From Pseudonocardia sp. CNS-004 (GTDB lineage Bacteria > Actinomycetota > Actinomycetes > Mycobacteriales > Pseudonocardiaceae), in the NCBI GenBank assembly GCA_001942185.1, contig MKJV01000156.1, forward strand, positions 113,553-177,552: 64,000 bases of DNA, in the 5' to 3' direction. A program made the position numbers and the translations under genes. Shown here piece after piece: positions 26,749 to 36,698 of this stretch (positions are counted from its first letter, which is position 1; the number at the start of each line of letters is the position of its first letter). The notes beneath the pieces were generated by a model. The model had not been told where the DNA came from, ran no database searches, and worked only from the letters and a program-made list of their open reading frames with translations.

Positions 26749-28308
26749 GTGCTCACGCTGCGCGCCCTTCTCGCCGACCCGGCGCTCGAGCTGCGCCTGC
26801 TCGTCCCGGGGCCCGAGGGCGCGCTCGACGCCGAGGTCGTGTGGGTGCACAACACCGAGCTGGCCGACCCGTCCCGGTACGTGCGCGAGCGCGAGCTCGT
26901 GCTGACCAACGGTCTCTGGCTGGACGGCGCCGAGCCCGCGGGCTTCGTCGCGGGTGTCCGGGCGGCGGGTGCCGCCGGGATCGTCTTCGGGCTGCGCGTG
27001 GAGCGCACGAGCACGCCCGGCGTGCTGGTCGAGGCCTGTCGCTCCACGGACCTGCCGCTGCTCGAGATCTCGGTCGACGTGCCGTTCACGGCGATCACGC
27101 GCGCCGCCGCGGCCACCTACGCGGCCGAGCGCCAGGACGCGCTCGTCGGCCTGGTCCGCCGGGGTAACGCACTGGCGGCCGCGATCTCGCACGGGGCGGG
27201 TGCGTCCGGCGTGCTCGCGGTGCTGCGCCGCGACCACGACCTGCCGCTCGCCGTCGTCGACCGGATGGGGCGGGTCCTGGGCGCGGCCGGGCCGCAGCTG
27301 GACGCGGAGCAGGCGGCCATCGCCGCACGGGCGCTCGCCCGCCGCCCGCGCCCGCTCGAGGTGGACCTCGGTGCCGCGGGACGGGCCACGATCTACCCCG
27401 TCGGTGCGGTCGGCGACGTCGATGCCGCCCTGCTCTGCCTGCGGCCGGTCCCGGCTCTCGACCGGGCCGAACGCGACGCGCTGGAGCAGGCGGCGCGGTT
27501 CCTCTCCCTCGAGGTCGCGCGCCAACAGACCGTGCAGGCGATCGAGCAGCGCTTCGCCAGCGAGCTGCTGGACATGGTGCTCTCCGGCGCACACCGGGCC
27601 GCGGAGGTCCCGGGCAGGCTGCGGGCCTTCGGCGTCGACCCGGACGCACCCCTCGCCGTGTGCGCCGTCGCCTTGCGGTCGGGCGATCCGACGCTCCCCG
27701 GCATGGCCGAGGTGATCACGGACTTCTTCCTCGCCGAGAGCCTCCCCGCCCTCGTCGCCGGGGGGAGCCAGGACGTCGTCGCAGTGCTGCCGTGGCGGCG
27801 CCCGCAGGCCGACCTGTCCGAGCTCGCCGGCCGGCTCGTCGCCGCGCTGGCCGCGCGGTTCCCCGACCGCGAGCCCGTGGTCGGTATCGGCGGCACGGCC
27901 GCAGACGCCGCGGAGCTGCGCGGACCGCTGGCGCAGGCCCGCGAGGCGGCGCGGGTGCTGCGCGACCGGCGCGGCGGCCCGGACGTCACCACCTTCGCCG
28001 AGCTGGGGGGCTACCGGCTCCTGCTCGGGCTGCAGGAGCCCGAGCAGCTGCAGCGGTTCGCCGACACCGTGCTCGGCCCGTTGCGCGAGCACGACCGGCG
28101 CCGCGGCGGAGAGCTCGAGACCACCCTGCGGGCCTTCCTCGACCACGACGGCCACTGGGGCGCCACCGCCGAAGCCCTCTACGTGCACGTCAACACGCTG
28201 CGCAACCGCATGGCGCGGGTCGCGGAGCTCACCGGCCGCGACGTGGGCCGCACCGCCGACCGGGTGGACCTCTTCCTGGCCCTGGAGGCGCTCAACCCTC
28301 GTCGGTGA
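26749..28308 (+). CDS. PucR-family transcriptional regulator
   Basis: A 519-residue regulator. The N-terminal PucR domain contains VVWVHNTELADPSRYVRERE and ends in PGVLVEACRSTDLPLLEI. A middle GGDEF-like/GAF-like region follows. The C-terminal helix-turn-helix is TLRAFLDHDGHWGATAEALY with VHVNTLRNRMARV, the PucR/CdaR signature. PucR proteins often control purine, allantoin or polyamine use. The convergent downstream deacetylase (PuuE-like) and DUF1989 gene fit that theme. The last 17 bases overlap the deacetylase end. Confidence 0.92.
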   Translation: MLTLRALLADPALELRLLVPGPEGALDAEVVWVHNTELADPSRYVRERELVLTNGLWLDGAEPAGFVAGVRAAGAAGIVFGLRVERTSTPGVLVEACRSTDLPLLEISVDVPFTAITRAAAATYAAERQDALVGLVRRGNALAAAISHGAGASGVLAVLRRDHDLPLAVVDRMGRVLGAAGPQLDAEQAAIAARALARRPRPLEVDLGAAGRATIYPVGAVGDVDAALLCLRPVPALDRAERDALEQAARFLSLEVARQQTVQAIEQRFASELLDMVLSGAHRAAEVPGRLRAFGVDPDAPLAVCAVALRSGDPTLPGMAEVITDFFLAESLPALVAGGSQDVVAVLPWRRPQADLSELAGRLVAALAARFPDREPVVGIGGTAADAAELRGPLAQAREAARVLRDRRGGPDVTTFAELGGYRLLLGLQEPEQLQRFADTVLGPLREHDRRRGGELETTLRAFLDHDGHWGATAEALYVHVNTLRNRMARVAELTGRDVGRTADRVDLFLALEALNPRR

Positions 28309-29155
28309 CGAACGCCGCCGGGGGATGCGGGTGGTGCGTGGGCAGCGCCGGGTCGGCCAATGCCGCGTCGGCCACGTCGCGGCAGCGGGCGAACCGCACG
28401 TCGCCGCGGTCGAGCGCGAACTCGATCAGCTTCCGCAGCGCGACGACCCGGCTCGGCCGTCCGGACAGGAACGGGTGCGCGCACAGGTTGAACAGACAGC
28501 GGTACTGCCGCATCGCGTCCAGCTCGTCGCACCACATGCCGAGCACCGTGCCCGGCGCGGTGATCACCGGGCCGATCTGCGGCGCGGGCAGGAACGCGTA
28601 CTGCTCCCAGTCGTCGAGCGACCAGTGCACCGGTAGCTCCGCGATCTCGGTGCCCCCGGCGGCGAGCCGGTAGGGCCGGTCGTCGGCCATGAGCGACGAG
28701 TCGTAGCGCAGGCCGTGCTCGGCCACCAGGCCCGGTGTCCGCCAGCTCGCCTCCCACAGCGCCGCGCGGTGCCCGCTGATCGGGATGTCCTGCTCGGCGA
28801 ACACCGCGAGCGCCCGCTCGAAATCCGCGCGCTCCTGCGCCGCCGACATGCCGGTCGGCGGGCGGTGGGAGTACGAGTGGTGGGCCACCTCGTGCCCGCG
28901 CTCCACGATCGACGCCGCCAGTCCCGGCCGCTGCTCCGCCACCCAGCCCGGAACGAAGAACGTGGCCGGCACGTCCAGCTCGGCGAGCAGGTCCAGGATG
29001 CGCGGCACCCCCACCTCCGGCCCGTACGCCTGGTGGGACATCGTCGACATGTGGTCGGCGAAGGACCGGTCCGCGGCGAGCACCGGGGTCTCCGCGTCGA
29101 CGTCGAAGGTCAGGGTCGCGACCGCGGCCGCGCCGCCGTGCCAGTCGCCGGTCAC
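28292..29155 (-). CDS. Polysaccharide-deacetylase-family protein, PuuE/allantoinase-like
   Basis: A 287-residue NodB-fold protein with TLTFDVDAE (metal-binding Asp pair), PATFFVPGWVAEQ, and the HEVAHHSYSH metal-binding histidines. The layout matches cytoplasmic deacetylase-fold amidohydrolases such as allantoinase PuuE. The GTG start overlaps the stop of the DUF1989 gene (GTGA), so the two are co-translated. Likely substrate: a ureide or other cyclic amide, inferred from the DUF1989 and PucR neighbours. Confidence 0.87.
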   Translation of the reverse strand: MTGDWHGGAAAVATLTFDVDAETPVLAADRSFADHMSTMSHQAYGPEVGVPRILDLLAELDVPATFFVPGWVAEQRPGLAASIVERGHEVAHHSYSHRPPTGMSAAQERADFERALAVFAEQDIPISGHRAALWEASWRTPGLVAEHGLRYDSSLMADDRPYRLAAGGTEIAELPVHWSLDDWEQYAFLPAPQIGPVITAPGTVLGMWCDELDAMRQYRCLFNLCAHPFLSGRPSRVVALRKLIEFALDRGDVRFARCRDVADAALADPALPTHHPHPPAAFVTDEG

Positions 29156-29747
29156 CGGTACACCTCGACGGCGAGCGGCGACGGGCCGCCGCGGTTGATC
29201 CCGACGATGTCCATCGGGCAGGACGAGACCACGACCACGGCGTCCAGCTCCGCGCGGAAGGTGATCGCGTCACCCGCGGACGCGTCGCGGGCAGCCACGT
29301 CAGGGAGCCGTCGGCGCCGACCGGGATCCGCATGAACACGTTGATCGGTTGCGGCGCCGGGCCGCTGTGGGGGTGCCCGATCGCGGCGAGCGCCTCCCGC
29401 AGGTTCTCCGCGCAGGAGCGGTGGCCGTGCGCGCCGAGGAGGGCGTAGCGCCGCGGGTCGCACGCGGCGACCAGCATGTCGTGCTCACCGGGCGAGGTGT
29501 CCGCGACGAGCGTGAGGATCGGGCGCCTGCGGTCGGTGACGAACTGCTCGCCGACGGCGGGGAACAGCCGCCGGGTGTGGGTGCGGGTGTGGGCGGCGCT
29601 GTGGTGCTCACCGTCGGCGGTCACGGCGAAGACGTCGCCCACCTGGCCCCCCGCGACGTCGACGACGCGGATCTGCTCGCCCGCCCGGACACGCACCGCC
29701 CGGCCGGTGCCGCCGGGCACGTCGATGCGCCGGTCGAGGACATCCAT
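29152..29747 (-). CDS. DUF1989 urea-carboxylase-associated family protein, frameshifted
   Basis: About 198 residues. The N-terminal GTGRAVRVRAGEQIRVVDVAG, GDVFAVTADGEHHSAAHTRT and CAENLREALA motifs are typical of DUF1989 proteins (UAAP), which accompany urea carboxylase and guanidine or purine degradation genes. The end, SAGDAITFRAELDAVVVVSS with CPMDI, is in another frame; the break is near 29300. GGAGG lies five bases before the ATG. Confidence 0.83.
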
Positions 29748-29793
29748 TCGAACCTCCACAAGAACTGTCAGGTTTCGCCGTCATGCTGAGCGG

Positions 29794-30326
29794 GTGTACG
29801 AGACCGAAGCTGAACTCCAGGAACTGCAGACCCTCCTCGATGCTCGCTCGGCCGGTCCACCGCACACCTGCGGTCGATCATCACCGGGGAGCGGAGCCTC
29901 ACCGCGGTGCAGCTCGCGCAGGTCCTCACGGGTATGTGCGTCCTCGTGCTGTCCACGGTCACCGCGAAGGGCGAGCCGCGGGTCAGCGCCGTCGACGGGC
30001 ACTTCCTGCACGGTCGGTGGGTGTTCGGCACGGCCCGTGGCGCCGCGAAGGCGCGGCACCTGAGCGTGCGGCCGGCGGCGAGCGTCGCGCACCTGCGCGG
30101 GGAGGAGCTCGGCGTGTTCGTCCACGGTGTCGTCGAGGACCTCCACCCGGCGGACGGGCCGGCCGACCCGGGCTGGCAGGAGATCCACGAGTACCTCCAC
30201 GGCTTCTACGGTGACACCTCGTTCGACTGGAACGACGTCGTCTACTACCGCCTCCGGCCGACCTGGATGACGGTGTACGCGACGGAGCCGGACCGCCTCC
30301 TCGCCGGTCCGGACCGGGCGTCGTGA
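29794..30326 (+). CDS. Pyridoxamine-5'-phosphate-oxidase-like (FMN/F420 split-barrel) protein, frameshifted
   Basis: About 178 residues. The split-barrel strands VLVLSTVTAKGEPRVSAV, HFLHGRWVFGTARGAAK and ASVAHLRGEELGVFVHG identify the PNPOx-like fold that binds FMN or F420. The N-terminal helix YETEAELQELQTLLDAR starts at a GTG (29794) in another frame; one missing base near 29862 joins it. It diverges from the DUF1989 gene with a 46-bp gap. The enzymatic role is undefined. Confidence 0.78.
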
Positions 30327-30407
30327 CCCCAGGAGCGCCCTGAACAACTCGGGCCTACTGCGCGACGCCGCTCGCTACGGCCGGAGTCGTTCAAGACCCT
30401 CCTAGCC

Positions 30408-31535
30408 TCACCGCGCGTCGCGGGCGTTCCGCCACCGCCGGGCGTCGTCGAGGGTCACACCGGGGGAGAGCATCGCGCGGTCGAACGGCTCGAGCGGTGC
30501 TCCGGTGGCCAGCCGGCGCGGCAGGTCGGGGTTCGCGAGTGCCCCGCGGGCCACGCTGAGCAGGTCGGCGTGGCCGTCGGTGAGCACCTGCTCGGCCTGT
30601 CGCGGGTCGTGCATGCCGCCGTTGGCGATCACCGGGAGGCCGGTGGTGCTGCGGGCCAGCGCGGTCGTCGTGGTCCCGCCGTCGAGCACCGCGGTCGCCA
30701 GGAACGCCCGCCCCTCGCTGGCGATGTGCAGGTAGTCCGCCCGGGCGTCGGCGACGGCCGTGTAGATCGTCTCCGCCTCGCGGCGGCCGCCGGGCCAGCG
30801 GTACTCGAAGTCGTTGACCTTCGTCTGGGAGAGCCGGACACCGACGAGGAACTCCGACCCGACCGCGGCGCGTACGGCGCCCGTCACCTCGGCCGTGAGA
30901 CGCGCCCGGCCGGCCGGGGAACTGCCGTAGGCGTCGGTGCGCAGGTTGGTGTACTCGGTGAGGAACTGGTCGAGCAGGTAGCCGTTCGCGGCGTGGATCT
31001 CGACACCGTCGAAGCCCGCCTCGCGGGCGCGCACCGCGGCGGCGGCGAACCCCTCGACGATCCGCTCCAGGTCGCGGACGGTGAGCTCGGCAGGCACCGG
31101 CCACGGTCCGCTCCCGCCGTACTCCGGCATCATCTCCCCGCGCGGCTGCACCGCCGACGGCCCGACGGTGCCTGCGCGGTGCGGGTTGCCCTGCGACAGG
31201 GCGCCGGCGTGCATCAGCTGCGCGATCACCACGGCACCCGCGGCGCGCGCCCGTTCGGTGATCGTCCGCCAGCCTGCGACGTGGGCGTCGGTGACGATGC
31301 CGGGCTGGTTCAGGTAGCCCTGGCTGTGCTCGGCGTCCGGGTGGACGCCCTCGGTGATGATCAACCCGAACCCGCCGTCGGCGAATGCGGCGTAGTAGTC
31401 GGCCATGTCCTCGGTCGGCACGCCGTCCGGGGTGGCCGAGACGCGGGTCATCGGGGATACGGCCAGCCGGTTGCGCAGGGCGTGGACCCCGAGCCGGGCC
31501 GGGGCGAGTGCGGGATGGGTGGTCGCGGTGGTCAC
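30408..31535 (-). CDS. Old yellow enzyme-family NADH:flavin oxidoreductase
   Basis: The 375-residue product is an OYE-type TIM barrel: NRLAVSPMTR at the FMN phosphate side, VIAQLMHAG, the substrate-anchoring pair in EIHAANGYLLDQFL (His and Asn), and LPVIANGGM near the end. These enzymes reduce activated alkenes with NAD(P)H. The GTG at 31535 is taken as start because family similarity begins at ALAPARLGVHALRNR; the open frame extends far upstream without similarity. Confidence 0.88.
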   Translation of the reverse strand: MTTATTHPALAPARLGVHALRNRLAVSPMTRVSATPDGVPTEDMADYYAAFADGGFGLIITEGVHPDAEHSQGYLNQPGIVTDAHVAGWRTITERARAAGAVVIAQLMHAGALSQGNPHRAGTVGPSAVQPRGEMMPEYGGSGPWPVPAELTVRDLERIVEGFAAAAVRAREAGFDGVEIHAANGYLLDQFLTEYTNLRTDAYGSSPAGRARLTAEVTGAVRAAVGSEFLVGVRLSQTKVNDFEYRWPGGRREAETIYTAVADARADYLHIASEGRAFLATAVLDGGTTTTALARSTTGLPVIANGGMHDPRQAEQVLTDGHADLLSVARGALANPDLPRRLATGAPLEPFDRAMLSPGVTLDDARRWRNARDAR

Positions 31536-31594
31536 GGGCTCCAGTGAAGCCACCGGCCGCCCGGGCGACGACGGATGAACCTCCAGTGTTCCCG

Positions 31595-32251
31595 TCAGGA
31601 AGTGGAGGAAGCTCCAGGGGCACGGGGAGCCTGTACGGCGTCGGCGAGGACGCTCGTCGGCTCCCCGGCGCGCCGCGGCGGAGGGCGGAAGAACGCGTCG
31701 CCGAGGGCCCTGACCGCGGCCGGGATCTCCCGCAGCCAGCCGTAGACCGTGGCGGTGCGGCGCACCCGCAGGCTCGCGTCGCCGACGCCCGCGGCGTCGA
31801 TGCCGGCGGCCCTGCAGAGCACGACCGCGCGGGGCAGGTGGAACTCCTGCGTGACGACGATCGCCGAACGCACCCCGTACACCTCGCGGGCCCGCACGCA
31901 CGAGTCCCACGTGCGGAAGCCCGCCGGGTCGCCGACGATCTTGGCGTCGGGCACGCCCGCGGCGACCAGGTACGTGCGCATCGCGGCCGGCTCGTCGTCC
32001 GCGCCGCTGACCAGCACCGCGTCGACCGTGCCGCGGCGGAAGAGGGCGGCGGCGACGTCCAGGCGCCTGGCGAGCAGCAGGCTCGGGCGCCCGTCGGTGC
32101 GCAGCCCGGCACCCAGCACCAGCGCGACGGGCCGGGCGATCGCCTGGTCCACAGTGGTGCGCCGGGCGTCGGTCGACGCGGCGAACCAGGCCAGCGGGAC
32201 GGCGGCGAGCAGCGGCGCCACGAGCGCCAGCACCCAGAGTCTTCGGCTCAC
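31595..32251 (-). CDS. SanA/YdcF (DUF218) family membrane protein
   Basis: About 218 residues: one N-terminal membrane helix (WVLALVAPLLAAVPLAWFA) and a DUF218 domain with VALVLGAGL, VDAVLVSGADDE, AAMRTYLVAAGVPDAKI and VVTQEFHLPRAVVLC. SanA-type proteins are linked to envelope barrier function and vancomycin tolerance in E. coli. The GTG at 32251 overlaps the NadE stop (GTGA), which favours it over a GTG three codons upstream. Confidence 0.85.
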   Translation of the reverse strand: MSRRLWVLALVAPLLAAVPLAWFAASTDARRTTVDQAIARPVALVLGAGLRTDGRPSLLLARRLDVAAALFRRGTVDAVLVSGADDEPAAMRTYLVAAGVPDAKIVGDPAGFRTWDSCVRAREVYGVRSAIVVTQEFHLPRAVVLCRAAGIDAAGVGDASLRVRRTATVYGWLREIPAAVRALGDAFFRPPPRRAGEPTSVLADAVQAPRAPGASSTS

Positions 32252-34297
32252 GCCTTCCACTCTGCCGGGACCTGTGTGTGGATCTCGTCGAGCCAGATGC
32301 GCGCCGACATGTCCGAGGGCGCCCGCCAGTCACCGCGTGGCGAGAGCGAACCACCCGCCGCGACCTTCGGGCCGTTCGGCAGCGCCGACCGCTTGAACTG
32401 GCTGAAACCGTAGAAGCGCTGTGCGAACACCTCCAGCCAGTGCTTGATCTCGGCCAGCGAGTACGACGGCCGCTCGTCCACCGGGAACCCCGCGGGCCAG
32501 TCGCCGTGCTCCGGGTCGTGCCACGCGTGCCACGCCAAGAAGGCGATCTTCGACGGCCGGAACCCGTAGCGCAGCACGTGGAAGAGCGAGAAGTCCTGCA
32601 GCGAGTACGGCCCGACCTTCGCCTCGCTGCTCTGCACCTCCTCGTCCTCGCCGGTGGGCACCAGCTCCGGCGTGATCTCGGTGTCGAGGACGTCGACGAG
32701 CACGGCGTTCACGTCGTCGTCGAACTGCTTCGACGACACGACCCAGCGGATCAGGTGCTGGATGAGCGTCTTCGGCACCCCGCCGTTGACGTTGTAGTGC
32801 GACATCTGGTCGCCCACGCCGTAGGTCGACCAGCCGAGCGCCAGCTCGGACAGATCGCCGGTGCCCAGCACGATCCCGCCCCGCTGGTTGGCCGCCCGGA
32901 ACAGGTAGTCGGTGCGCAGCCCCGCCTGCACGTTCTCGAACGTCACGTCGTACACCGGCTCACCCTCGGCGAACGGGTGCTCCAGGTTCTTCAGCATCAG
33001 CCGGGCCGTCTCGGTGATGTCGAGCTCGGTGAACGTGATCCCGAGCGCCTCGGCGAGCCGGGTGGCGTTGCCCTTCGTCCGCTCGCCGGTGGCGAACCCG
33101 GGCAGCGTGAACCCGAGGATGTCGCTGCGCGGCCGGCCCTCCCGGTCCATCGCCTTCGCCGCGACGATCAGCGCGTGCGTGGAGTCCAGCCCGCCCGACA
33201 CCCCGATGACGACCTTCGGCTGCGCGATCGCCCGCATCCGCTGCTCCAGCCCGGACACCTGGATGCTGTAGGCCTCGTAGCAGTCCTGCTCCAGCCGGGT
33301 CTCGTCGGCCGGCACGAACGGGAACCGCTCGACCTCCCGGCGCAGGCCGATGTCGTCGTCCGGCGGGTCCAGCCGGAACTCCACCTGCCGGAACGCGTCC
33401 GTACGGCCGGCGTGGTGGCGCCGGTTGTCGTCGAACGTGCCCATGCGCAGGCGCTCGGCCCGCAGCAGGTCCAGGTCGCGTCGGCCACGGACCGGCGCGG
33501 CCCGATCGGGAACCGTTCGGTCTCGGCGAGCAGCACCCCGTTCTCCCAGATCATGGTCTGGCCGTCCCAGGACAGGTCCGTGGTCGACTCGCCCTCGCCT
33601 GCCGCCGCGTACACGTACGCCGCGAGGCAGCGCGACGACGCCGACCGCGCGAGCAGGGCCCGGTCCTCCGCCCGGCCCACCGTGATGGGGCTGCCGGAGA
33701 GGTTGGCGAGCACGGTGCGCCCGCGAGCGCGGCCTCCGCGCTGGGCGGGATCGGCACCCACATGTCCTCGCACACCTCGACGTGCAGCACGAACCCCGGC
33801 ACGTCCTCGGCGGCGAAGAGCAGGTCGGGCCCGAACGGGACCTCGGCGCCCCCGATCCGCAGCGTGCCGCGCACGTCGTCGCCCGGCGCGACCTGTCGCT
33901 GCTCGTAGAACTCCCGGTACGTCGGCAGGTACGACTTCGGCGCCACCCCGAGCACCCGGCCCCGGTGGATCACGACCGCCGCGTTGTGGATCCGGTGCCG
34001 GTGGCGCAGCGGCGCCCCCACGACGAGCACCGGCAGCAGGTCGGCCGACCCGGCCACGACCTCCAGCAACGCGTCCTCGACCGCGTCCAGCAGGGTGTCC
34101 TGCATCAGGACGTCCTCGATCGAGTAGCCCGAGAGCGTGAGCTCGGGGAAGACCGCGAGCCCGGCGCCGTCGTCGTGGCATTCCCGCGCCGCCGCCAGCA
34201 CGGCCTCGGCGTTCACCGCAGGCTGGGCGATCGAGGTGCGGATCGTGCAGGAGGCGGCGCGGAGGAACCCGTGTCGGTAGGAGGAGCGGAAGTCCAC
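32248..34297 (-). CDS. nadE: Glutamine-dependent NAD+ synthetase, frameshifted twice
   Basis: The repaired product is about 683 residues and closely follows mycobacterial NadE as I remember it. It has an N-terminal glutaminase (nitrilase) domain with FPELTLSGYS (Glu), KSYLPTYREFYE (Lys) and VEVCEDMWVP (Cys), an ammonia-tunnel linker, and a synthetase domain with VIGVSGGLDSTHAL (PP-loop) and GTGDLSELALGWSTYG. It makes NAD+ from deamido-NAD+. Breaks lie near 33722 and 33480, each fixed by one base. The GTG at 34297 matches the family N-terminus. As the gene is usually essential, the breaks are almost certainly sequence errors. Confidence 0.93.
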
Positions 34298-34380
34298 CAG
34301 ACGAGTCTGCCGGAGGGCGATCACGACTGCAGCGTGCCGTTCGTCGCCACACAGGCTCGGGATCCTCGCGGCGCGTCCAG

Positions 34381-34442
34381 CGATCGCCAGAAATGGTGAA
34401 GGAGCGACAGATCTGTCGCCGTGACACCACTTCTGGCGATCA
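34381..34442. repeat. Bipartite palindromic repeat, copy 1
   Basis: Outer arms at 34381-34398 and 34425-34442 (GATCGCCAGAAaTGGTG and its complement, at most two mismatches) enclose a perfect 16-bp palindrome GCGACAGATCTGTCGC at 34404-34419. Related copies occur at 49499, 58794 and 58867. It lies between nadE and the ABC exporter gene. Confidence 0.75.
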
Positions 34443-34518
34443 CAGCTCGGCGGCCGCTCCGTGCGGTGGCGAATGCCCCGCCCGGCCGGGACCCCTCAGC
34501 CCGGCCGGGCGGCCCCGA

Positions 34519-36427
34519 TCAGCTGCCGGCCAGTGCGACCGGAGCCTCGACGCGGGGTGAGTCGGTGCCGGGCTGGTCGAACTGCGTGTGGTGGAGCTCG
34601 GCGTAGCGCCCGTCGCGGGCGAGCAGCTCGGTGTGGGTGCCGCGCTCGACGACCCGGCCCGCCTCGAGCACCAGGATCTGGTCGGCGGCGCGGATGGTGG
34701 ACAGCCGGTGGGCGATCACGATCGCCGTGCGGCCTTCGAGGGCCTCGCCCAGCGCCTCCTGGACCGCGGCCTCCGAGGTGGAGTCGAGATGGGCGGTGGC
34801 CTCGTCGAGCACCACGACCCGCGGCTTGGCCAGCAGCAGGCGGGCGATCGTGAGCCGCTGGCGCTCGCCACCGGAGAGCCGGTAGCCGCGCTCGCCGACG
34901 ATCGTGTCGAGGCCGTCGGGCAGCGACGCCACGAGCTCGTCGAGCCGGGCCCTCTCCAGCGCGTGCCAGATGTCGGAGTCGCTCGCCTCGGGCGCGGCCA
35001 GCAGCAGGTTGGCGCGGATCGACTCGTGGAACAGGTGGCCGTCCTGGGTGACGAGGCCCAGCGCCGCGCGGATCGAGTCGAACGACAGGCTGCGCACGTC
35101 GACCCCGCCGATCTCGATCGAGCCGGAGTCGACGTCGTAGAGGCGGGGAGCAGCTGCGCGATCGTGGACTTGCCCGCTCCCGACGACCCGACCAGCGCGA
35201 TCATCTGCCCGGGCTCGGCCCGGAACGTGACGTCGTGCAGCACCTGCTCGCCACCGCGGGTGTCGAGCCGGGCCACCTCCTCCAGCGAGGCCAGCGACAC
35301 CTTGTCGGCCGACGGGTAGGCGAACCCGACCCCGCCGAACTCCACCGACAGCGGGCCGTCGGGCAGCCGCACCGGCTCGGCGGGCTCGGCGACCAGCGGC
35401 TCCAGGTCGAGCACCTCGAACACGCGCTCGAAGCTCACCAGCGCGCTCATCACCTCGACCCGGGCGCTCGCCAGCGCCGTGAGGGGGGCGTAGAGGCGGG
35501 TGAGGAGCAGGGCCAGCGCGACCACGTCGCCCGCGGCCATGCCGCCGGTGAGCGCGATGTAGCCACCCAGGCCGTAGACGAGGGCCAGCGCGAGGGCGGA
35601 CACGAGGGTGAGCGCCGAGACGAACACCCACTGCACCATCGCGCTGCGCACGCCGATGTCGCGCACGCGGGCCGCGCGGGCGACGAACACACGGGTCTCG
35701 TGGGCGGGCCTGCCGAACAGCTTGACGAGCGTGGCGCCGGGCGCGAGAACCGCTCGGTCATGGTGGTGCCCATCGCCGCGTTGTGGTCGGCCGCCTCCCG
35801 CTCGAGGGAGGCGAGCCTGCGGCCCATCCGCCGCGCCGGGAGCACGAACACCGGCAGCAGCACCAGCGCCAGCAGTGTGACCTGCCACGACAGGCTGAGC
35901 ATCACGGCGAGCGTGAGCGCGAGCGTGACCAGGTTGCCGACGACCCCGGAGAGCGTGTCGCTGAACGCCCGCTGCGCCCCGATGACGTCGTTGTTCAGCC
36001 TGCTGACGAGCGCGCCGGTGCGGGTGCGGGTGAAGAACGCGACGGGCTGGCGCTGCACGTGGTCGAAGACCGCGGCGCGCAGGTCGAGGATGAGCCCCTC
36101 GCCCAGCGATGCCGACAGGAACCGCTGCAGGATGCCCACGCCCGCCTCGACCACCGCGATGACGGCGATGACCGCGGCCAGGCTGACGACGACCCCGATG
36201 GGACCGCCGTTGACGATCGCGTCGACGACCCGGCCCGCGAGCACCGGTGTGGCGACGGCCAGCACCGCGCCCACGACGCTGACCAGCAGGAACGCGCCGA
36301 TGCGACGGCGGTGTGGGCGCGCGAACACCCCGATCCGGCGCAGCGTGGCCATCGAGAACGGCCGTCTCTCCTCCTGGGCGTGGGCAGCCTGGTACATCGA
36401 CTGCCACGCCACCATCTCCATGCTCAT
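34519..36427 (-). CDS. ABC exporter, fused membrane and ATPase domains, frameshifted twice
   Basis: About 636 residues. The N-terminal transmembrane domain (six helices; start MEMVAWQSMYQAAHAQEE) is followed by an ATPase with Walker A GSSGAGKST, signature LSGGERQR, Walker B VVVLDEATAHLD and switch His in VIAHRLS. This is the MsbA/LmrA-type half-transporter plan for lipid or drug export. Breaks near 35745 and 35155 are single-base. There is no partner half-transporter, so a homodimer is likely. Confidence 0.9.
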
Positions 36428-36564
36428 GTGCCGCTCCTCCTGCGTGTCCGCCGCCGATACGACCGCGCCACCCGGCGAAACTCATCGATCGGCCGGACGC
36501 GGCGAGTATGGCGAGGGGGTCCGACAGTTCTCGTCCGGATTCCATTCCTCGGCGCTCGGCGGCA

Positions 36565-36595
36565 ACCGTAGGAGTTGAAGTCAGGTACAGGTCAA
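36565..36595 (-). promoter_or_regulatory. Promoter with 19-bp spacer upstream of the ABC exporter
   Basis: On the minus strand TTGACC (36595-36590) and TACGGT (36570-36565) are 19 bp apart. Good boxes with a 19-bp spacer are characteristic of MerR-activated promoters, but no clear dyad fills the spacer and no merR gene is nearby. Confidence 0.35.
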
Positions 36596-36639
36596 GCGGA
36601 GCTCGGCGGCGGCGACCGGTCGCGGTTCGATGACGAACC

Positions 36640-36668
36640 TTGACCCGGGTGGGGAACGGTCGGACGAT
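36640..36668 (+). promoter_or_regulatory. Promoter of the Nramp-like gene
   Basis: TTGACC (36640-36645) and GACGAT (36663-36668) are separated by 17 bp, about 30 bp before the ATG. Confidence 0.4.
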
Positions 36669-36698
36669 GAGTGATCCTTGTCACACCTGGAGGTCGCG

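Noticed and set aside
25582..28188. A single 868-residue minus-strand protein
   Set aside because: Only its last 130 residues match a family (siderophore-binding protein); the rest is antisense to PucR. It arises because a frame break places the lipoprotein end in a long open frame.
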